Source: JBCCFX01 sp039029515
GTDB lineage: Bacteria; Planctomycetota; Phycisphaerae; Phycisphaerales; SM1A02
Assembly (NCBI GenBank): GCA_039029515.1
Contig: JBCCFX010000171.1
Location: 1 to 8,756, forward strand
Length of the DNA stretch: 8,756 nt
Direction: 5' to 3'
Under the pieces are notes generated by a model that was given only the letters and a program-made list of their open reading frames with translations, ran no database searches and had not been told where the DNA came from. Of the stretch, positions 6,037 to 8,756 are shown piece after piece; the first letter of the stretch is position 1, and the number at the start of each line of letters is the position of its first letter. The position numbers and the translations under genes are program-made.

Positions 6037-6741
6037 ATGACTGAACAGCAGGTCGTGCTGGTGATTGGTGGCGGGAGCGGCATTGGTGCAGATGCGGCGC
6101 GTGCACTCGCTGAAGATGGCGCTGCGGTTGCGGTCATGTCCTCATCGGGCAAGGGCGAAGCGCTCGGCAAAGAACTGGGTGGCGTCGGCTACACCGGTTC
6201 GAACCTTGTGCCGGACGACCTCGAAGCATTCGTTCATCTGTCCATGGAACACTTTGGTCGAATCGATGGTCTGGTCAACTGCACGGGGCATGGTCCGAAG
6301 GGCTTGGCGCTGTCGATTTCAGATGAGGAATGGCACCTGGGCATGGACGTGTACCTGATGAACGTCATTCGTGCCGCACGCCTTGTGACACCCATCATGC
6401 AGGCCCAGCAGTGTGGGTCGATCGTGAATATCTCCACGTTCGCCGCGTTTGAACCCGATCCGGACTTTCCGACGTCGGCCGTGTTTCGGGCAGCGCTCGC
6501 GGCGTTCACCAAGTTGTTCAGTACGGAATACGCCGAAGCTGGCATTCGAATGAACAACCTGCTTCCGGGGTTCATCGACAGCTTGCCGGAGAAAGCGGAG
6601 CGCGTTGAACGCATTCCAATGAAGCGGTATGCAAGGGTTCGCGAGTTGTCCGAGGTCGTTCGCTTTCTCGTGTCCGATGCGTCCAGCTATCTCACGGGTC
6701 AGAATCTCAAGGTCGATGGCGGTTTGACCAAATCCGTGTAG
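6037..6741 (+). CDS. SDR-fold protein with altered catalytic tetrad
   Basis: This 234-residue protein has the normal length and order of a short-chain dehydrogenase/reductase. The Rossmann nucleotide-binding loop IGGGSGIG is at 10-17, an NNAG-like NCTG at 81-84, strand IVNIST at 129-134, LPGFI at 176-180 where the PG motif is expected, and the C-terminal YLTGQNLKVDGG at 218-229. It is therefore a complete NAD(P)-fold protein. The active site is not classical: aligned on the following AAL helix, the YxxxK motif reads Ser147-Ala-Val-Phe-Arg151, the catalytic Ser position is Thr134, and the catalytic Asn position (VNL) is Tyr106. It may use another mechanism, or bind cofactor without turning over substrate. 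I recall database proteins with a similar PTSAVFRA segment annotated as SDR oxidoreductases, so this may be a conserved subfamily, but I cannot check. It follows the zinc-ribbon gene and converges with the M28 peptidase gene. Confidence 0.88.
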   Translation: MTEQQVVLVIGGGSGIGADAARALAEDGAAVAVMSSSGKGEALGKELGGVGYTGSNLVPDDLEAFVHLSMEHFGRIDGLVNCTGHGPKGLALSISDEEWHLGMDVYLMNVIRAARLVTPIMQAQQCGSIVNISTFAAFEPDPDFPTSAVFRAALAAFTKLFSTEYAEAGIRMNNLLPGFIDSLPEKAERVERIPMKRYARVRELSEVVRFLVSDASSYLTGQNLKVDGGLTKSV

Positions 6742-6762
6742 TGGGGCACGTACTCATCGTGT

Positions 6763-6815
6763 CCCGGGCGCAAGCATGCGCCTTGCAATGCACACCGCCC
6801 GGGCAGAACCCGGGC
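6763..6815. terminator. Nested GC-rich hairpins between convergent genes, candidate two-way terminator
   Basis: Between the stop codons of the SDR and M28 genes there are two adjacent perfect hairpins: GGCGCA-AGCA-TGCGCC (6767-6782) and GCCCGGG-CAGAA-CCCGGGC (6797-6815). A third, competing pairing joins CCCGGGCG at 6763-6770 with CGCCCGGG at 6796-6803. The convergent position fits termination on both strands. There is no clear T-run on either side, so termination would be imperfect or factor-assisted. A 10-bp palindrome TTGAATTCAA follows at 6821-6830. Confidence 0.5.
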
Positions 6816-6853
6816 TGCGGTTGAATTCAATTCAGTTCTCGAAGCGACGAACG

Positions 6854-8756
6854 TTATCGAGCGCGGAGCTTGAGGGTCTTCGTCACACGTTCGCCGTCTC
6901 GAATGACGACGACCTCAATCACGTCATCCGGTGCATGGTCGATGAGCATTCGACGCCATGTGTTGACATTCTCGACGTCATTGCCATCCCATTCGATGAT
7001 GCGATCACCGGCGAGAAGACCGCCTTCTGACGCGGCGGAATCAGGCGTGATCTGGCTCAGCATGACGCCGCCATCCTCACTCGGCTGCGGGAACACGCCG
7101 ACCATGACGCGAGATGCCGGCATCGGCGGCGGAGGAGGCGCGTACTGCAGTCGTTCCGGCTGCAGTGCGATTGCTGTGGCGATGTTCTCGAAGAAGTCGA
7201 TCACCTGCACGCTGCCGAGTCGGTTGATCTTCCACGCTTCATCGCGATCTGTGTGGTAGTCGTTGTGCAGCGGATTGATGATGCCGAACAGGACCGGGAT
7301 CTGTCCTTGGAAGTAGAACGGGGCATGATCGGATCGGCGGCCGACCGTCGGGGAGACAGCAAAGTTGAGCGGCGATGCATCCATGTACGGCTGAAGCCAG
7401 TCTTCAAATCCGACCGCCGACGTTGCGCCTTGCAATGTCAAACCGCCATCAACGACGCGACCAATCATGTCCATGTTGAGCATGAGGACGTGATCTTCGG
7501 CCGGTGCAATCGGATTCGCGACGTAGTGATTCGCCCCGTTCAGGCCCGACTCTTCCGCATCAAATCCGATGAACAGGATGGAGCGTGCGTTGGCATTGTC
7601 CGGAAGGCCGGCGTAGGTGGTTGCTAAACGGTCGGCAAGGATAAGGACGCCAGCGGTTCCGGAGGCGTTGTCGTCAGCCCCCTCGTGAACCTGCGCGAGC
7701 GTGTCGGGGGTTCCAAAGCCACCGTTGCCGGTGTGATCGAAATGTGCGCCGATGACGACGTACTCGTCAGCGAGATCTCCCTTGCCCGGGAGTAAGCCGG
7801 CCACGTTCTCGGGGGTCAGCGGCGTGCGCTCAATGTCAGCGTAGAGCTGAATGTCACCATCGAGTTCAACCACGGTTGGTTCGGCATCGGCAAGCTTCTG
7901 GAAAGCAGCAAGTGAACGACCGTCAGCATCAAGCGCCGACATGAGTCGGTCACCGGCGTCGGTCGACATGTGCATCACGGGAATGTCGAGAATCGAACCG
8001 CCACCGCCTCCTGCAGGAAGAAGCGTCTCGGCTCGCGGATCTGACGAAAGCGGCGGGTTGATGATGATGACGGCATCAGGGTTCCGTTCCGCCACCGCGC
8101 GAAGTTTCGCATTGAAGCCAGCGGCGCCGGACCAGCGTCCATCCGTGAACTGGCTGCGGCCATCGGCATTCATGGGTTCAAACCGAAGCATCACCGCGAC
8201 CTTGCCTTCGAGATCAAGATCTGGCGCGGATGCGTAGGCATCGTAGTCGGGGGTGACGACGGAGTAGCCGACGAAGACGGCTCGTCCCTGCGCTGCGCCG
8301 GCAGTACCGAGTCCGGTTGCATTAAAGTCCTGTCCGCCGGTGAGGCGACCCGGCCGATCACCATTCGCCGACACCGCGCTCATCGCCTGCGCCACAACTT
8401 CTGATCGACCGCCAAGCTCGAACGGCTGACGGTATGACATGGAGTCGCTTGACGTGTCCGTGAACGGCGCAACGAGCCCGGCCTGTTGAAGGTAGAACTC
8501 AACGTAATCCTTTGCGACCTCTGAGCCAGGCGAACCCGGCGTGCGTCCCTGCATGAATGGATTGGCAAGCGTGGAGATATGGATGTCAAATGCCCGAACA
8601 TCCGCGGGCAGCGTGGCGAGCGCATCGGCAATCGGCGACTCGAGTTCGATTGGTGTCTGGGCCGCGCGTTCCGAGGGCGCGGGGGACAGCAACGTGGACT
8701 CGGCATCATTCGCAAGGGCGGTTGAAGCGCCGAGGCCGGCGGCGGCGATGGTGCAC
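6854..8756 (-). CDS. Secreted M28-family zinc aminopeptidase with PA-like insert and PDZ domain, N-terminus beyond right edge
   Basis: The frame is open to the right edge. The first residues visible there (AAAGLGASTALAN, then DAES) look like the end of a signal peptide with an ALA cleavage site, so the start codon lies outside the window; the TTG at 8692 is not the start. Numbering from that TTG, residues about 130-280 form a PA-like insert, and the M28 core carries all expected two-zinc ligands: His317 and Asp319 in GAHFDH, bridging Asp340 in GADDNASG, catalytic Glu380 with ligand Glu381 in DAEESG, Asp408 in NMDMIG and His480 in DYHTDRDE. SDHAPF at 454-459 is also typical. After a proline-rich linker (519-525), residues about 528-610 form a PDZ domain with AGDRIIEWDG. 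It should remove N-terminal amino acids from peptides in the periplasm or outside the cell, probably for nutrition; the PDZ domain may aid substrate binding. It appears intact and active. Confidence 0.93.
   Translation of the reverse strand, partial: CTIAAAGLGASTALANDAESTLLSPAPSERAAQTPIELESPIADALATLPADVRAFDIHISTLANPFMQGRTPGSPGSEVAKDYVEFYLQQAGLVAPFTDTSSDSMSYRQPFELGGRSEVVAQAMSAVSANGDRPGRLTGGQDFNATGLGTAGAAQGRAVFVGYSVVTPDYDAYASAPDLDLEGKVAVMLRFEPMNADGRSQFTDGRWSGAAGFNAKLRAVAERNPDAVIIINPPLSSDPRAETLLPAGGGGGSILDIPVMHMSTDAGDRLMSALDADGRSLAAFQKLADAEPTVVELDGDIQLYADIERTPLTPENVAGLLPGKGDLADEYVVIGAHFDHTGNGGFGTPDTLAQVHEGADDNASGTAGVLILADRLATTYAGLPDNANARSILFIGFDAEESGLNGANHYVANPIAPAEDHVLMLNMDMIGRVVDGGLTLQGATSAVGFEDWLQPYMDASPLNFAVSPTVGRRSDHAPFYFQGQIPVLFGIINPLHNDYHTDRDEAWKINRLGSVQVIDFFENIATAIALQPERLQYAPPPPPMPASRVMVGVFPQPSEDGGVMLSQITPDSAASEGGLLAGDRIIEWDGNDVENVNTWRRMLIDHAPDDVIEVVVIRDGERVTKTLKLRAR

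Noticed and set aside
1..8756. A defence, mobile or CRISPR system
   Set aside because: No direct repeat arrays, transposases, integrases, restriction or toxin-antitoxin motifs were seen; all confident genes are common chromosomal families.

Overview
The window looks like ordinary bacterial chromosome with a GC content in the high fifties (my impression by eye, not counted), probably from a planctomycete, perhaps a Phycisphaerales-type organism. The main clue is the membrane zinc-ribbon protein with a CPHCGYDL knuckle, a motif I associate with planctomycetes. Weak or absent Shine-Dalgarno sites on several genes fit but do not prove this. I see no phage, transposon, CRISPR, tRNA or rRNA signature. 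I would not claim an undescribed multi-gene system here; the oddities are at the level of single proteins.

Left block (1-2963, all minus strand). Read in the direction of transcription there is a possible 100-aa unknown protein (2963-2661), an exported protein with a degenerate trypsin-like domain (2574-1318), an EthD-family protein (1292-897, only 25 bp further on), a YkgJ-type cysteine-cluster protein (744-487), and a thioredoxin-like lipoprotein (367 to beyond the left edge). The close spacing of the second and third genes suggests cotranscription; the rest may be one loose operon or several units.

Middle block (2944-6741, all plus strand). A membrane M48 metallopeptidase with a long helical C-terminal extension is followed, after a 280-bp gap, by a three-helix membrane protein carrying a zinc ribbon and then, 50 bp later, by an SDR-fold protein. 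By my alignment the SDR protein has lost all four canonical catalytic residues.

Right block (6854 to beyond the right edge, minus strand). A large secreted M28 aminopeptidase has an inserted PA-like region and a C-terminal PDZ domain. It converges on the SDR gene across a 112-bp gap that holds nested GC-rich hairpins, a plausible two-way terminator.

A shared theme is the cell envelope: a lipoprotein thioredoxin, an exported pseudo-protease, a membrane M48 peptidase, a membrane zinc-ribbon protein and a secreted M28 peptidase. Nothing visible shows that they act together.
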